This document shows positions 63,448-64,000 of a DNA stretch of 64,000 nucleotides, in pieces. Under the pieces are notes generated by a model. The model was not told where the DNA came from, made no database searches, and saw nothing but the letters and a program-made list of their open reading frames with translations. The stretch lies in contig NZ_CP067136.1 of NCBI RefSeq assembly GCF_028553785.1, positions 1,956,001 through 2,020,000 on the forward strand, in the 5' to 3' direction. The position numbers and the translations under genes were made by a program. Numbering within the stretch: the stretch's first letter is position 1; every line of letters starts with the position of its first letter. The DNA is from Paracoccus fistulariae. Lineage in GTDB: Bacteria; Pseudomonadota; Alphaproteobacteria; Rhodobacterales; Rhodobacteraceae.

Positions 63448-64000
63448 GTGACCCGCCGGATCCTCCTCACCTGTGGCGAACCTGCGGGCATCGGGCCGGA
63501 ACTGGCCCCGCTGGCGATGGCCTCGGGCGTGGATTTCGTCTGGATCGGCGATCCCCGCCACCTGCCCGCTGACACGCCTTATCACCTGATCGCGGATCCC
63601 GGTGACCCGGTCCCACCCGGTCACCTGCCGGTCCTGCGCCACGAATTCGCGGCGCCGAACCGTCCCGGCCAGCCCGATCCGGCCAATGCCCAGGGCGTCA
63701 TTCAGGTCATCGCCCGCGCTGTCGATCTGATCCGTCAGGGACAGGCTGATGCCATGACCACCCTGCCGATCAACAAACAGGCCCTGAAACAGGGCGCGGA
63801 TTTCGCATTCCCCGGCCATACCGAATATCTTGCCCATCTGGCAGGCGACGTGCCGGTGGCGATGATGCTGGCCTCCACCAGTGTCACACCACCCTGCCGC
63901 GTCGTGCCCGCCACCATCCACATCCCGCTGGCCGATGTGCCCGCAGCCCTGACGGATGAACGACTGGAAAGCGCCATTCGCATCACCCATGATGCGCTGA
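63448..64000 (+). CDS. pdxA: 4-hydroxythreonine-4-phosphate dehydrogenase PdxA (3' end outside window)
   Basis: A GTG start three bases after the surA-like stop opens a frame that runs to the window end (about 184 residues). The translation shows 'LLTCGEPAGIGPELAPLA' at the N-terminus, 'AMTTLPINKQALKQGADF' and 'FPGHTEYLAHL', all PdxA signatures, including the zinc-binding His region. PdxA oxidises 4-phosphohydroxy-L-threonine in pyridoxal phosphate synthesis. The short spacing points to co-transcription with the lpt genes, the common surA-pdxA arrangement. No earlier stop is visible, so the gene appears intact. Confidence 0.9.
   Translation, partial: MTRRILLTCGEPAGIGPELAPLAMASGVDFVWIGDPRHLPADTPYHLIADPGDPVPPGHLPVLRHEFAAPNRPGQPDPANAQGVIQVIARAVDLIRQGQADAMTTLPINKQALKQGADFAFPGHTEYLAHLAGDVPVAMMLASTSVTPPCRVVPATIHIPLADVPAALTDERLESAIRITHDAL

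Noticed and set aside
62137-63990. Open frame of 617 codons antisense to the surA-like gene and pdxA
   Set aside because: It covers two clear genes on the other strand and shows no domain.
1-64000. Mobile elements, prophage, CRISPR arrays, toxin-antitoxin or restriction systems
   Set aside because: I found no transposase, integrase, phage gene, spaced direct repeats or defence gene; gene content is mostly core housekeeping.

Overview
The window is GC-rich, densely coded bacterial chromosome from an alphaproteobacterium of the Rhodobacteraceae, most likely Paracoccus. Supporting signs are a class III aminotransferase that looks close to the Paracoccus denitrificans omega-transaminase, a CHCC zinc-finger protein of the kind found as a supernumerary subunit of Paracoccus complex I, a LexA-type GTTC-N7-GTTC box, an ornithine-lipid acyltransferase, and an intergenic 'AATATCC + GC hairpin' repeat that I associate with this family. 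I see no phage, insertion sequence, CRISPR array, rRNA or tRNA. No gap between genes exceeds 300 bases; the largest are about 280 bases (before the DEAD-box helicase, holding a weak promoter and a structured leader) and about 260 bases (between fabD and ndk, holding only a terminator).

Layout. 1-7.1 kb: end of a luciferase-like oxidoreductase gene, then the error-prone repair pair dnaE2 and imuB, split by an inverted SRPBCC gene and without imuA, then a THUMP-type RNA methyltransferase. 7.1-12.9 kb: a leftward block argS - SPOR protein - nagZ - scpA - scpB - small basic protein (tRNA charging, cell-wall recycling, chromosome condensation). 13-18.8 kb: a cation/proton antiporter, then a DEAD-box helicase with a long basic tail and lnt. 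18.9-26 kb: DnaJ-domain protein, BolA, class II fructose bisphosphatase, RecJ, UPF0173 hydrolase, aminopeptidase P and an SDR. 26-35.5 kb: gltA, gltX, comEC, omega-transaminase, a TfoX C-domain protein, miaB and a double universal stress protein. 35.6-43.9 kb: polA, the CHCC zinc-finger protein, a lone ABC ATPase, an orphan four-helix membrane protein, a HIT protein, a divergent glycosyltransferase/sulfotransferase pair and Dps. 44-48.9 kb: the fatty-acid genes fabD-fabG-acpP, ndk, an AI-2E-family transporter and olsB. 49-54.2 kb: a full urease operon ureD-A-(small ORF)-B-C-E-F-G. 54.2-64 kb: an acyltransferase, holC and pepA, then the outer-membrane assembly operon lptF-lptG-lptD-surA-like-pdxA, the last gene cut by the window edge.

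How the parts fit. Most of the window is core housekeeping: replication and repair (dnaE2, imuB, recJ, polA, holC, scpAB), translation (argS, gltX, miaB), central metabolism (gltA, glpX), fatty-acid synthesis and envelope construction (lnt, lptFGD, surA-like, nagZ, SPOR, olsB). The urease operon is the one complete accessory pathway: it contains all structural and nickel-insertion genes but no recognisable nickel importer, and it carries an extra small membrane protein between ureA and ureB.

I did not find a clearly new large system. The best leads are the split, imuA-less mutasome with a LexA box, the glycosyltransferase/sulfotransferase pair, the small histidine-bearing protein in the urease operon, the orphan four-helix protein, and the structured leader of the helicase gene.
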